Shown piece after piece: positions 16,921 through 26,874 of a stretch of 64,000 nucleotides of DNA. The notes beneath the pieces were generated by a model. It did no database searches and had not been told where the DNA came from. It saw only the letters and a list, made by a program, of their open reading frames with translations. Positions within the stretch are counted from its first letter, which is position 1, and each line of letters starts with the position of its first letter. The stretch is from Pseudochryseolinea flava. Its GTDB lineage: Bacteria > Bacteroidota > Bacteroidia > Cytophagales > Cyclobacteriaceae. The stretch covers positions 930,001-994,000 of the forward strand of contig NZ_QMFY01000001.1 in the NCBI RefSeq assembly GCF_003286915.1, read 5' to 3'. A program made the position numbers and the translations under genes.

Positions 16921-19770
16921 ATGGCAAAATCATCAGCGGAAAAGAAAATCATCGACCTGTCAGGGCATGAAAATATTGAGGTAATTGGCGCTCGCGAGCA
17001 TAATCTCAAAAATATCAATGTAACCTTCCCCAGAAATAAACTTGTGGTGATCACGGGTATTTCTGGTAGCGGAAAATCTTCGCTTGCATTCGATACGATC
17101 TACGCTGAAGGTCAACGCCGATATATGGAGAGTTTTTCGGCGTACGCCCGAAGCTTTCTTGGAAACTTAGAACGTCCGGATGTTGACAAGATAAATGGTC
17201 TTAGTCCGGTAATCTCTATCGAACAGAAAACTACTTCCAGAAATCCTCGCTCGACAGTTGGAACGGTAACGGAGATCTATGATTTTATGCGTCTCCTGTA
17301 CGCACGCGCGGGTGAGGCATTTTCTTATCTGAGTGGCGAACGAATGATTCGCCAATCGGAAGAGCAAATTCTCGATGCCATTCTCAATAATTTCAAGAAC
17401 AAGAAATTGGTACTGCTTGCGCCTATTGTGAAGGGACGTAAAGGTCACTACCGCGAATTGTTTCAGCAAATCCGAAAATCGGGCTACACGAAAGTACGCG
17501 TAGATGGCGACGTACAAGAGATCACGGCGAAGATGCAACTCGATCGCTACAAGATTCACGACATCGAGGTTGTAATCGATCGGATTGTGGCCGATGCTAA
17601 AGATCGTCACCGGATAGGTCAATCTATTTCTAAATCACTCAAAGAAGGCAAAGGTGTGATTATGGTCATGGAGGACAGTGGTAAAGTGCATCACTTTTCA
17701 AAGTACCTCATGGATCCTAAAACAGGCCTGTCGTACGACGAACCTGCACCAAATAATTTTTCTTTCAACTCTCCCTATGGCGCCTGCCCTCATTGCAATG
17801 GACTCGGTGTTATCGAGGAGATTACGGAGGAGTCGGTTATTCCCGATAAGAAATTAAGTATCAGTCGCGGCGGTATTCTTCCACTCGGTGAATACCGTGA
17901 CATTTGGATTTTTAAGAAGATCGAAGCAATTCTAAAACGAAAAAAATTTACGCTAACAACACCCATCAAAGAGATTCCAAAAGATGTGATGAAGGTGTTG
18001 CTCTACGGAGACGATGAGCCTGTTGCCGTCGCATCCATGAAATATCCAGGTACAGATTGGAATACAAAGTTCGAAGGCATTATCAACTTTCTTGAGAAAC
18101 AACGCGACGAAGGTTCGGAAACCATTCGCAAATGGGTAGAAGATTTTACCGTCACGAAAATTTGCCCCGAGTGTAACGGTGCGCGCTTGAAGAAAGAATC
18201 ACTCCATTTTAAGATTGACGACAAGAATATTGCCGAGCTGGCGATGTTGGATATTCAAGCGTTACAAAAATGGTTTACAGGTCTTGAAAATCGTGTCAGC
18301 GAAAAGCAACGCGTCATTGCCACAGAAGTGTTGAAAGAAATTCGGAAGCGAATCGGATTTCTCCTTGATGTAGGCTTGGACTACCTCAACCTCAATCGAC
18401 CGATCAGAACGTTGAGTGGTGGAGAGTCACAACGCATTCGATTGGCGACACAAATCGGAACACAGCTTGTTGGTGTTCTGTATATTTTGGATGAACCGAG
18501 TATCGGCTTGCATGCACGCGACAATGTGAAGCTCATCAAAGCATTGAAAGATCTCCGCGATATCGGAAATTCTGTCGTCGTGGTTGAACACGACAAAGAC
18601 ATGATGCTTGAGTCGGATTACATTCTTGACATCGGTCCTGGTGCCGGGCGTCACGGTGGCCATGTCGTAGCCGCAGGCACTCCACAAACTTTCATCAAGA
18701 ATAAAAGCACCACGTCGCAATACTTGAGCGGTGAACTTGCTATTCAATATTCGAAAGAACGTCGTAAGGGAACTGGTGATAAATTGATCCTCGCTGGTGC
18801 TGCAGGAAACAATCTCAAGAATGTAACATTGGAGATTCCGCTCGGAACACTAACCTGTATAACAGGTGTCTCAGGAAGCGGAAAATCAACGCTGATTCAT
18901 GAAACGCTTTTTCCAATCTTGAATCAGAAATTTTTCCATTCGCGTACGGAGCCCTTGGCGCATGAGAGTATCGATGGTTTGCAGCATCTCGACAAAGTGA
19001 TCGAAGTGGATCAATCGCCAATTGGTAGAACACCACGCTCGAATCCAGCGACCTATACAGGAGCATTTAGTGATATTCGCGATCTGTTCGCACAACTTCC
19101 TGAAGCAAAAATTCGAGGCTATAAAACAGGACGCTTTTCATTCAACGTGAAAGGTGGAAGATGTGAAACCTGCGAAGGCGCTGGTCTTCGCTTGATCGAA
19201 ATGGAATTCCTTCCAGACGTGTACGTGCCTTGCGAAACGTGCAAAGGAAAACGATATAACCGAGAGACACTCGAAGTGCGCTTCAAAGGAAAATCGATTA
19301 GTGATGTTCTCGATATGACGGTTGAAGAAGCAGTTACATTTTTCGAGAATCAACCAAAAATACTTCGTAAAATTCAGACACTTGGCGAAGTTGGTCTAGG
19401 GTATATTTCACTTGGACAACACGCTACAACATTGTCGGGTGGTGAAGCACAACGCGTGAAACTTGCAACAGAACTTTCTAAGCGCGATACCGGTAAAACG
19501 TTTTATATCTTAGATGAACCTACTACCGGTTTACACTTTCAAGATATTGCGCATCTACTTGATGTCTTACAAAAACTTGTAAACAAAGGGAACACCGTGT
19601 TGGTGATTGAGCATAACATGGATGTGATCAAATCATCGGATCACATTGTTGATTTGGGGCCGGAAGGTGGTGCAAAAGGTGGAAAAATTATAGCGAAAGG
19701 AACGCCTGAGGAGGTATCGAAAAACCCGGCATCATACACCGGAAAATTTTTGAAGATGGAGCTCAATTAG
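16921..19770 (+). CDS. uvrA: Excinuclease ABC subunit A
   Basis: 949 residues, full length. It is the damage-sensing ATPase of nucleotide excision repair. Two ABC ATPase units are present: Walker A GISGSGKS at 46-53 and GVSGSGKS in the second half, each with an LSGGE signature and a LDEP Walker B. Zinc-finger cysteine pairs appear as [26 protein letters not shown] and CETCKGKRY. UvrA works with UvrB and with UvrC, whose gene lies at 60.1-61.9 kb. It appears to be transcribed alone from its own promoter. Confidence 0.97.
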   Translation: MAKSSAEKKIIDLSGHENIEVIGAREHNLKNINVTFPRNKLVVITGISGSGKSSLAFDTIYAEGQRRYMESFSAYARSFLGNLERPDVDKINGLSPVISIEQKTTSRNPRSTVGTVTEIYDFMRLLYARAGEAFSYLSGERMIRQSEEQILDAILNNFKNKKLVLLAPIVKGRKGHYRELFQQIRKSGYTKVRVDGDVQEITAKMQLDRYKIHDIEVVIDRIVADAKDRHRIGQSISKSLKEGKGVIMVMEDSGKVHHFSKYLMDPKTGLSYDEPAPNNFSFNSPYGACPHCNGLGVIEEITEESVIPDKKLSISRGGILPLGEYRDIWIFKKIEAILKRKKFTLTTPIKEIPKDVMKVLLYGDDEPVAVASMKYPGTDWNTKFEGIINFLEKQRDEGSETIRKWVEDFTVTKICPECNGARLKKESLHFKIDDKNIAELAMLDIQALQKWFTGLENRVSEKQRVIATEVLKEIRKRIGFLLDVGLDYLNLNRPIRTLSGGESQRIRLATQIGTQLVGVLYILDEPSIGLHARDNVKLIKALKDLRDIGNSVVVVEHDKDMMLESDYILDIGPGAGRHGGHVVAAGTPQTFIKNKSTTSQYLSGELAIQYSKERRKGTGDKLILAGAAGNNLKNVTLEIPLGTLTCITGVSGSGKSTLIHETLFPILNQKFFHSRTEPLAHESIDGLQHLDKVIEVDQSPIGRTPRSNPATYTGAFSDIRDLFAQLPEAKIRGYKTGRFSFNVKGGRCETCEGAGLRLIEMEFLPDVYVPCETCKGKRYNRETLEVRFKGKSISDVLDMTVEEAVTFFENQPKILRKIQTLGEVGLGYISLGQHATTLSGGEAQRVKLATELSKRDTGKTFYILDEPTTGLHFQDIAHLLDVLQKLVNKGNTVLVIEHNMDVIKSSDHIVDLGPEGGAKGGKIIAKGTPEEVSKNPASYTGKFLKMELN

Positions 19771-19818
19771 CGTACGCGATGTGAGTAGCGTTTGAATTTT
19801 GTTTTACTTTGCTCGTGA

Positions 19819-20067
19819 ATGAAGATTTTTAAAGCGGCTTATATATTTCCAATTCTCTTTATCGCAATTGGGATTTATCAAATGTTCCGCGTCGACTTCC
19901 TAGAAGCGTCGCTTTATATTATTGCAGGTCTTGCATTTGTTTTCAATGCGATGGCAAGTGAAGAGAGGCTTGCAAAACACAAGAAAACACTCGTAACGAT
20001 AACGTGGACGCTTTTGGGTATTAGCGTGCTCATCTTCTTCTGGGTACTTCAATTCAATACACCTTAG
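19819..20067 (+). CDS. Small membrane protein of unknown function
   Basis: 82 residues with three predicted transmembrane helices (about 5-22, 29-46 and 58-77) separated by short loops; the central loop is charged (EERLAKHKKT). No recognised family. It lies 48 bases after uvrA and 84 bases before a LytS-like sensor kinase on the same strand. A regulatory link to that kinase is possible, but only position suggests it. Length and composition are consistent with a real gene. Confidence 0.65.
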   Translation: MKIFKAAYIFPILFIAIGIYQMFRVDFLEASLYIIAGLAFVFNAMASEERLAKHKKTLVTITWTLLGISVLIFFWVLQFNTP

Positions 20068-20151
20068 TGTCTACCTACAACCATCCATATAATCGGCGGT
20101 AATGGATTATGGTGGATTGGTTATTTTTAACAATGCGACGATTGTACCGCC

Positions 20152-21216
20152 ATGGTGAGTAACAAGCAACGACTTTATTGGACGCTCCAAATTTCGGGCT
20201 GGATCATTTATGCCGGCGCGCAAATTGGCTCTAGTGTGGCTGCCACGACCTCAATAGCACCCTGGCGCATACCGTTCTTCATCATCGAAGCATGCTTGTG
20301 TTTATTGATCACACATTTTTTTAGAAAAATGCTCAACCATTGGCGATGGCTATACCTCCCGATGCCGAAGCTCATTCCCAGTGTGTTGGTCGCCGTGATG
20401 GTGATGGGCTTCATCATCTACTTCTTACGCATACCAGTTAGCTTGAGCTTAGGCCGAAGCGTTGAACCACGCACCGCGTTTAGCCTCGATCAGATCATGG
20501 GACAATCTTTCTTCTACGGATTCGTTTTCTTCCTGTGGACCGTATTTTATTTCACATACCATTATTTCGAACGATATAATAAATCATTGAAGTACGAGGC
20601 GTCTATGATTGAGATTGAGTTGAACAACTTAAAGTCGCAGCTTAATCCACATTTTATTTTTAACGCCTTAAATAGTATTCGCGCACTGGTGGATGAAAAT
20701 CCGTCGAAGTCGAAACAAGCAATTAATCAACTTTCAAATATTCTCCGGAGTAGCCTTGCGTCCGATAAAAAAGGTTTAACCAAGTTTGACGACGAGATGA
20801 AAATCGTTCGCGACTACCTGGGCCTAGAAAGTGTCCGATTTGAGGAACGGTTAAAAACGGAATTTGATTTACACCCGATGTCGCACCAATTTTTCGTTCC
20901 GCCGCTCATGCTTCAAACCTTGGTGGAGAATGGTATCAAGCACGGAATATCGCGGTTAACGCAAGGTGGCATCATCCAGGTGAAAACTTATGTTGATAAT
21001 GACCGTTTGAAAATCCATATTCGTAATAGCGGACACCTAGTGAATGGCGCCAAACGCAGTAAAACCGGACTCGGTATTAAAAATACGATACAACGATTGA
21101 AGCTCATCTACGGCGATGAAGCTTCTTTCCGAATTGTCAACGAAAACGATAATTTTGTCTTGACCGAAATCATAATTCCTCAACAACAAGCACATGAGAG
21201 CATTAATCGTGGATGA
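20152..21216 (+). CDS. LytS-type sensor histidine kinase
   Basis: 354 residues. Four transmembrane helices occupy the first 140 residues, with no large extracellular sensor domain. Next come a short coiled segment and the His_kinase domain with LNPHFIFNALNSIRAL (phospho-acceptor His167), then an ATPase domain with PPLMLQTLVENGIKHG (N box) and a GLGIKNTIQRL glycine-rich motif. This is the histidine kinase class that partners LytTR response regulators, and that regulator starts within its last codons. The signal is unknown; sensing through the membrane helices is inferred. Confidence 0.92.
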   Translation: MVSNKQRLYWTLQISGWIIYAGAQIGSSVAATTSIAPWRIPFFIIEACLCLLITHFFRKMLNHWRWLYLPMPKLIPSVLVAVMVMGFIIYFLRIPVSLSLGRSVEPRTAFSLDQIMGQSFFYGFVFFLWTVFYFTYHYFERYNKSLKYEASMIEIELNNLKSQLNPHFIFNALNSIRALVDENPSKSKQAINQLSNILRSSLASDKKGLTKFDDEMKIVRDYLGLESVRFEERLKTEFDLHPMSHQFFVPPLMLQTLVENGIKHGISRLTQGGIIQVKTYVDNDRLKIHIRNSGHLVNGAKRSKTGLGIKNTIQRLKLIYGDEASFRIVNENDNFVLTEIIIPQQQAHESINRG

Positions 21217-21916
21217 TGAGCGCCTGGCGCGGAAAGAATTGATGAAACTTCTAGAGGACCATCCGATGATTGAGGTTGTCGGCGAGGCCATGAATGCTGA
21301 AGAAGCAAATCAGATGGTGAATGATCTCAATCCTGACCTCTTGTTTTTAGATATCCAGATGCCGGGTAAAACAGGATTTCAACTGCTGGAAGAATTGGAT
21401 GCTGTTCCGTTGGTTGTCTTTACAACAGCGTATGATGAATTTGCGCTCAAAGCATTTGAGGTAAACGCACTCGACTACTTGTTAAAGCCTATCCAGCCAG
21501 AACGCCTTGCAGAAACAGTTTCGAAACTTTCCGAAAAAGAACGCGCGAAAGTTTCAGCAGCGCGTGGCGGCGAGAAAAAACTCGGACTAAATGACCAAGT
21601 TTTTGTGAAAGATGGTGATCGCTGTTGGTTTGTAAGCCTTGCCAACGTGCGTCTATTCGAATCTGATGGCAATTACATTAAAGTATATTTTGACGCAAAC
21701 CGTCCTATGATTCACAAGTCATTGAACGCACTCGACGAGAAACTTGACGAACGTGCATTCTTTCGCGCCAGTCGAAAACACATTGTTAATCTTAGTTGGG
21801 TTGAAGGCATTGAGCCTTGGTTCAACGGCGGGTTGATGGTTAAACTTCGTGGCGGCGATAAGGTAGAAGTAAGCCGTAGACAAGCAGCAAAATTCAAAGA
21901 CATGATGAGCCTTTGA
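21194..21916 (+). CDS. LytTR family response regulator
   Basis: 240 residues: a receiver domain (1-120) with the acidic pair DD at 7-8, phospho-acceptor Asp53 in LFLDIQMPG and Lys98 in DYLLKP, then a LytTR DNA-binding domain (about 136-236) with FRASRKHIVNLSWV. It overlaps the kinase gene by 23 bases, so the two form a coupled two-component system. LytTR regulators bind short direct repeats; I could not identify such sites with confidence in this window, so the regulon is open. Confidence 0.93.
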   Translation: MRALIVDDERLARKELMKLLEDHPMIEVVGEAMNAEEANQMVNDLNPDLLFLDIQMPGKTGFQLLEELDAVPLVVFTTAYDEFALKAFEVNALDYLLKPIQPERLAETVSKLSEKERAKVSAARGGEKKLGLNDQVFVKDGDRCWFVSLANVRLFESDGNYIKVYFDANRPMIHKSLNALDEKLDERAFFRASRKHIVNLSWVEGIEPWFNGGLMVKLRGGDKVEVSRRQAAKFKDMMSL

Positions 21917-21954
21917 TCTCAAAAAAATATCTTTCATCAACCCGAATAACTTCC

Positions 21955-21962
21955 TAATTTTG
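21955..21962 (+). promoter_or_regulatory. -7 promoter box (TAATTTTG) of the carbamoylputrescine amidase gene
   Basis: Exact TAnnTTTG match ending 21 bases before the GTG start at 21983, which supports that unusual start codon. Confidence 0.6.
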
Positions 21963-21982
21963 CGACACTAAAATCTACGAAA

Positions 21983-22864
21983 GTGTCAGGAAAAAAAGTG
22001 AAAGTTGGCCTCGTTCAAATGACTTGTTCGAGTGATCCGAATGATAATCTGAAGAAAGCAATCGTTAAAGTTCGCGAGGCTGCCGCAAAAGGCGCGCAGA
22101 TCGTGTGCTTGCAAGAGCTTTTTCGCTCGCTTTATTTCTGCGATGTTGAAGATTATGAAAACTTCAAACTCGCTGAACCTATTCCAGGGCCTGGCACAGA
22201 AACACTGGCGTCAGTTGCAAAAGAGTTAGGCGTGGTAATCATTGCTTCACTTTTTGAGAAGCGCACCGAAGGATTGTATCACAACACAACCGCTGTGTTA
22301 GATGCCGATGGAACTTACCTCGGCAAATACAGAAAGATGCATATCCCGGACGATCCGGCGTATTATGAAAAATTCTATTTCACACCTGGTGATCTTGGTT
22401 ACAAAGTTTTCAAAACAAAATTCGCGACTATCGGAATTTTGATCTGCTGGGATCAGTGGTACCCAGAAGCATCACGCATTACCGCCTTGATGGGCGCAGA
22501 AGTACTGTTCTATCCAACAGCGATTGGATGGGCCACATCTCAAGATAAAGACACTAACGACGAACAATATGGTGCATGGCAAACCATTCAGCGTAGCCAT
22601 GCCGTTGCAAATGGTGTGCACGTTGTAAGCGTAAACCGCGTAGGTTTTGAACAGAATGGCGCAATGAAATTCTGGGGCGGCTCTTTTGTGGCTAATCCAT
22701 TTGGACGAATCGTCTATCAGGCGTCACATGAAAATGAAGAGGTTCATGTTGAAGAAATTGATCTACAAAAAACGGATCGCTACAGAACACATTGGCCTTT
22801 CCTTCGCGACCGAAGAATTGATTCCTATCAACCGATTACCAAACGTTACATCGACGAGGATTAG
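21983..22864 (+). CDS. aguB: N-carbamoylputrescine amidase
   Basis: 293 residues, GTG start. Nitrilase superfamily with the full Glu-Lys-Cys triad: Glu45 in CLQELF, Lys118 in KYRKMHIPDD and Cys155 in ILICWDQWYPEA. The ICWDQWYPEAAR-like motif and the PDDPAYYEKFYFTPGD segment are typical of N-carbamoylputrescine amidases, which release putrescine, CO2 and ammonia. The next gene encodes agmatine deiminase, the preceding step, so the pair makes putrescine from agmatine. The genes are 193 bases apart, with repeat-like sequence between them. Confidence 0.93.
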   Translation: MSGKKVKVGLVQMTCSSDPNDNLKKAIVKVREAAAKGAQIVCLQELFRSLYFCDVEDYENFKLAEPIPGPGTETLASVAKELGVVIIASLFEKRTEGLYHNTTAVLDADGTYLGKYRKMHIPDDPAYYEKFYFTPGDLGYKVFKTKFATIGILICWDQWYPEASRITALMGAEVLFYPTAIGWATSQDKDTNDEQYGAWQTIQRSHAVANGVHVVSVNRVGFEQNGAMKFWGGSFVANPFGRIVYQASHENEEVHVEEIDLQKTDRYRTHWPFLRDRRIDSYQPITKRYIDED

Positions 22865-23057
22865 ATAATCAGGATTTACTGGCGTCACTTTCCTTATGCG
22901 AAACGTTTAAATGCGGTTATTGCGCAGAGGATCACGAAGGTCTTCAGAGTTTCTTAACTTCAGATCCTCTCTATTAAAAAACGGAATAAACGAATTACTA
23001 ACTAAATCTCGGTGAAACTTTGTGTTTCCTCTGAGAACTCTGTGTAACAACTGGACT
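22865..23057. repeat. Repeat-like intergenic segment between aguB and aguA
   Basis: The gap contains phrases of the type AACTCTGTGT repeated imperfectly: GTGAAACTTTGTGT at 23012-23025 and GAGAACTCTGTGT at 23033-23045, and earlier GAAGGTCTTCAGAGTTTC. Similar low-complexity phrases recur between genes in many Bacteroidota genomes. Only one copy is present here, so the repeat status is inferred. Confidence 0.35.
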
Positions 23058-24095
23058 ATGACTCCCAAAGAACAAGGCTACTACTTCCCTGCAGAATTTG
23101 CGAAACACGATGCGATGTGGCTAAGCTGGCCACATAAAGAAGCATCATGGCCTGGAAAAATTGAATCGATATATCCCATCTATGCGCAATTTGTGAAGCT
23201 CGTCGCCGAAGGTGAAAAAGTAAATATCAATGTCGTCGACGAGGCGATGAAAGCAAAGGTACTGGGCCATCTTCAACGCGCAGGAGCAGACTTATCCAAC
23301 GTTCAAATATTTCTACATCCCACAAACGATGCATGGTGTCGCGATCACGGTCCGGCGTTTTTGATCAATCCGAATGCTGCACAGAAAAAGATGATTGTCG
23401 ATTGGGGTTATAATGCATGGGGTGGAAAATATCCTCCGTTCGATCTTGATGATAATATTCCAACGTTGATCGCGCAGCATTATAACATACCCGTCGTGTA
23501 TCCGGGAATTGTAATGGAAGGCGGTTCAGTCGAATTTAATGGTAAAGGAACGTTACTCACAACAACGTCATGTTTGTTGAATGAAAATCGAAATCCCCAC
23601 CTAAATCAAAATCAGATTGAAAAATATCTGAGCGATTACTATGGTGTTGACAATATATTGTGGCTCGGCGATGGAATTGTTGGCGACGATACCGATGGTC
23701 ACATCGATGATATCACACGTTTCGTGAATGAAGATACTGTGGTAACCGTTGTTGAAGAAGACAAGAACGATGAGAACTACGAACCACTTCAGGAGAACTT
23801 AAAAGCACTGAAGAAAATGAGGTTAGAAAACGGCAAGCAACTTCATGTGGTTGAATTGCCGATGCCATCCGCGGTGGTCCATGAGGACATGCGCTTGCCA
23901 GCATCGTATGCGAATTTTTATATCAGCAATAAGTACGTGGTTGTGCCAGTGTTCAGAGATAAAAATGATGACCGAGCACTTTCTATTTTGCAATCTTGCT
24001 TTACAGATCGTAAGGTAGTTGGCTTAGACTCGGTGGATATTATCTGGGGCCTCGGATCGTTCCATTGTTTGAGCCAGCAAGAACCGGCTGTTTAA
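23058..24095 (+). CDS. aguA: Agmatine deiminase
   Basis: 345 residues from ATG 23058 (MTPKEQGYYFPAEF); an upstream ATG at 23022 adds twelve residues outside the family pattern. The peptidyl-arginine-deiminase fold is marked by WPGK, DAWCRDHGP, MEGGSVEF, DTDGHIDD (His215) and the C-terminal GLGSFHCLSQQEP with nucleophile Cys337. It hydrolyses agmatine to N-carbamoylputrescine and ammonia. With the upstream amidase it forms the ornithine-independent route to putrescine. Confidence 0.95.
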   Translation: MTPKEQGYYFPAEFAKHDAMWLSWPHKEASWPGKIESIYPIYAQFVKLVAEGEKVNINVVDEAMKAKVLGHLQRAGADLSNVQIFLHPTNDAWCRDHGPAFLINPNAAQKKMIVDWGYNAWGGKYPPFDLDDNIPTLIAQHYNIPVVYPGIVMEGGSVEFNGKGTLLTTTSCLLNENRNPHLNQNQIEKYLSDYYGVDNILWLGDGIVGDDTDGHIDDITRFVNEDTVVTVVEEDKNDENYEPLQENLKALKKMRLENGKQLHVVELPMPSAVVHEDMRLPASYANFYISNKYVVVPVFRDKNDDRALSILQSCFTDRKVVGLDSVDIIWGLGSFHCLSQQEPAV

Positions 24096-24193
24096 GCCTC
24101 TTAAATGAAATATTAACCCATCCAGGGTGAGAAAGTTGTTCGGTTGACATAAAATTAGTAACTCCGGCATTAGATCATGTAAGCCGTTGTTAA

Positions 24194-26872
24194 TTGAAAA
24201 GGACCTTACTTCTTATCACATTTTTACTCCTTGGTGTAAATATTAAGGCTCAAGATTTACTTTCATTTAAGGTGGAGGTCGAACAATCACAGCCGCTACC
24301 AACCTATCTTTTGGCTCTAGAAGAGCGGCACGATGTAAAATTTTTCTTCGCCGAGGAGTGGCTTCTTCCGTTTGAAATTACTATTTCAGCCAACGGTAAA
24401 ACAATTCGTGACGCTCTGAACCTGATTTTGGAAGACTCCGGGATTCACTTTGAGGAGCACTTCGGTTACGCAATTATTTTTGTCAAGGATCCTCGGAATG
24501 AAGAGCGACGTGATAGTATTCTCCGTGTCGCGACGATTACTCGAAAATCAGTAGATCAAACGATCATAGGAGATGCACGATCTTTCAAGCCTGGCAAGCG
24601 TGTCCAGTTAAAAGGGATAGTCAAAGATGAGGTTTCCGGAAATCCGATGAAGGACGTGATCGTAATGTTGAATGATCGAGAAGTTGCGTCTACCGATGAA
24701 TACGGAGCCTATAAGTTGGTAACAATTTCGGGAGGCTATATCCTTTCCTTTAGCTATCCAAACTATCGTGAAAAAGTTATTGATCTTAGGATTTACGACG
24801 ATGGTGACGTGAATGTTTTTCTTGAAGAAACGCCTGTTATACTCGATGAAGTCGTAGTGTCTGAACAAGCTTTGACTAATCGAATCGGAGAGTCGTCCCT
24901 CAAAATGACTGATCTGAAACGCTCGCCGACTTTCTTGGGTGAACGCGATTTGGTCAAGCAGATACAACTCCAGCCGGGTGTTACGACGGTGAGCGAAGTG
25001 GCTACCGGATTCAATGTTCGTGGAGGCGGAGTTGATCAAAATCTTGTGCTTTATGACAATATTCCTGTGTTTAACACATCACACGCGTTTGGATTCTTCA
25101 CAGCTTTCAATTCCGAGGCAATTCAACAAGTACAATTTTATCGTGGCGGAATCCCTTCGCAATTCGGTGGACGGGCGTCGTCTGTTTTGGATATCACTTC
25201 AAAAGAAGGAGCATATGACCAATGGCATGGCTCGGGTGGTATCGGCATAATTTCAAGTCAGCTAGCGTTGAGTGGCCCAATCAAGCGCGATACGGCATCG
25301 ATTCACGCGTCGTTTCGGACATCATATTCAAATTGGCTGTTACAATCAATAAAATCGGACTATGATCTCCGGTATGCTTCCGTCAAGTTTTATGATGCTT
25401 CAATTAAGCTGACACAAAAATTTACGGCACGGACAAAATTGACGTTATCGGCTTATTCTAGTTCAGATGAATTCAGTCTGACAAACGACACCACTTACAT
25501 GCCTAGAAATCTAGCATCATCGATAAAACTTGATCATATTTTTAACGAAAAATTCTTTGGATCAGTCACAGCAAGCTTTGGGCAATTTAGCTACACTATG
25601 AGTGAACCGGAAGAACATCAGGCGTTTGAATTAAAATATGAAATCCAGTATCCGTCACTCAGATTAGACTTCCATGTCGAGAAGCAAAAACATAAGATTT
25701 CGTTCGGTGCTCAATCTACACTCTATACGTTTCAGCCGGGTGATTTAACCGGTTCGAAGAATTCGTCGACCGTTAATTTCATAATGCCCGATGAGAAGGC
25801 GCTAGAAAGTGGGTTATACATTTCTGATGCGTTGGAAATTTCGAACAAATTATTAATTGAAGCGGGCGCAAGGTATTCGATGTATCATCGGTTAGGGCAG
25901 GGTGTAACCTACCTCTACGACGACAATAAGGCGCGCGAGCCAATGAACATAAAAGATTCCATTACTTACACCGGCGGCGACGTGATGAAAATGTATCAGG
26001 GGTTGGAGCCTCGCCTTTCAATGCGCTACACATTGAATGACAACAGTGCAATTAAATTTGGTTACAATCGCATTTTTCAATACCTCCATCTGGTAACCAA
26101 TACTGCAGCCGTTGCTCCCGTAGATATTTGGCAGACAAGCAATGAATATTTCAAACCGCAAAGGGCAGATCAAGTTTCGTTGGGGTACTACAAAAACTTT
26201 AACAACAATGTCTATGAAACGTTTGTCGAATCGTTTTATAAAGAAGTACAGAACACGTTAGATTTTAAGGATGGCTCTCAGCTCATTCTAAATAAGCATC
26301 TAGAAACGGCTCTTATATCTGGTCACTCAACGTCGTACGGCGTGGAACTATCAGCAGCAAAAGTTAAAGGCCGGCTAACGGGTACCTTTAGCTACACCTT
26401 TTCACGGTCGCTACGACAAACAGATGGTCGATTCCCGACGGAACGTATCAACGATGGTAAAACGTATTCTTCAAATTATGATCAACCGCACGTCGGCACA
26501 GTTACATGGCGTTATGCTTTTTCAAGAAGACATTTTTTCGCAGGAACATTCACGTACCATACAGGACGCCCAACCTCTTTGCCTACAAGCTTCTACCAAA
26601 TTGATGGCGTTTCAATTCCTAATTTTTCAGAGCGAAATAAGTTTAGAATTCCAGACTACCATCGTCTTGATGTTGCGTTTATCATCGAAGGTAATCATAA
26701 GCGTAAAAAATTGTTAGACGGCACGTGGATTGTGTCATTCTACAATGTCTATTCGCGGAAGAATGCATATTCGCTTTATTTCGAAGATAATGGAAAGGGA
26801 ATGGTGACTACATATAAGCTTTCCGTAATTGGCTCAATAATTCCGTCGGTGACCTACAGTTTTAAATTTTAA
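24194..26872 (+). CDS. TonB-dependent outer-membrane receptor with STN domain
   Basis: 892 residues from a TTG start at 24194 that gives a proper signal peptide (MKRTLLLITFLLLGVNIKAQ); no better ATG is near. Domains in order are an STN (secretin/TonB short N-terminal) domain at about 24-95, a carboxypeptidase-regulatory-like domain at about 135-215 (GIVKDEVSGNPMKDVIVMLN), a plug (GFNVRGGGVDQNLVLYDNIPVFN), and a 22-strand type barrel to the end. An STN domain often signals to a FecR anti-sigma factor, but no fecI/fecR pair is nearby. The ligand is unknown. Two further genes follow with three and zero intervening bases, forming an operon. Confidence 0.92.
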   Translation: MKRTLLLITFLLLGVNIKAQDLLSFKVEVEQSQPLPTYLLALEERHDVKFFFAEEWLLPFEITISANGKTIRDALNLILEDSGIHFEEHFGYAIIFVKDPRNEERRDSILRVATITRKSVDQTIIGDARSFKPGKRVQLKGIVKDEVSGNPMKDVIVMLNDREVASTDEYGAYKLVTISGGYILSFSYPNYREKVIDLRIYDDGDVNVFLEETPVILDEVVVSEQALTNRIGESSLKMTDLKRSPTFLGERDLVKQIQLQPGVTTVSEVATGFNVRGGGVDQNLVLYDNIPVFNTSHAFGFFTAFNSEAIQQVQFYRGGIPSQFGGRASSVLDITSKEGAYDQWHGSGGIGIISSQLALSGPIKRDTASIHASFRTSYSNWLLQSIKSDYDLRYASVKFYDASIKLTQKFTARTKLTLSAYSSSDEFSLTNDTTYMPRNLASSIKLDHIFNEKFFGSVTASFGQFSYTMSEPEEHQAFELKYEIQYPSLRLDFHVEKQKHKISFGAQSTLYTFQPGDLTGSKNSSTVNFIMPDEKALESGLYISDALEISNKLLIEAGARYSMYHRLGQGVTYLYDDNKAREPMNIKDSITYTGGDVMKMYQGLEPRLSMRYTLNDNSAIKFGYNRIFQYLHLVTNTAAVAPVDIWQTSNEYFKPQRADQVSLGYYKNFNNNVYETFVESFYKEVQNTLDFKDGSQLILNKHLETALISGHSTSYGVELSAAKVKGRLTGTFSYTFSRSLRQTDGRFPTERINDGKTYSSNYDQPHVGTVTWRYAFSRRHFFAGTFTYHTGRPTSLPTSFYQIDGVSIPNFSERNKFRIPDYHRLDVAFIIEGNHKRKKLLDGTWIVSFYNVYSRKNAYSLYFEDNGKGMVTTYKLSVIGSIIPSVTYSFKF

Positions 26873-26874
26873 TC

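Noticed and set aside
17167-17622. 151-residue minus-strand ORF inside uvrA
   Set aside because: Antisense shadow of the conserved UvrA N-terminal domain; no start context or homology.
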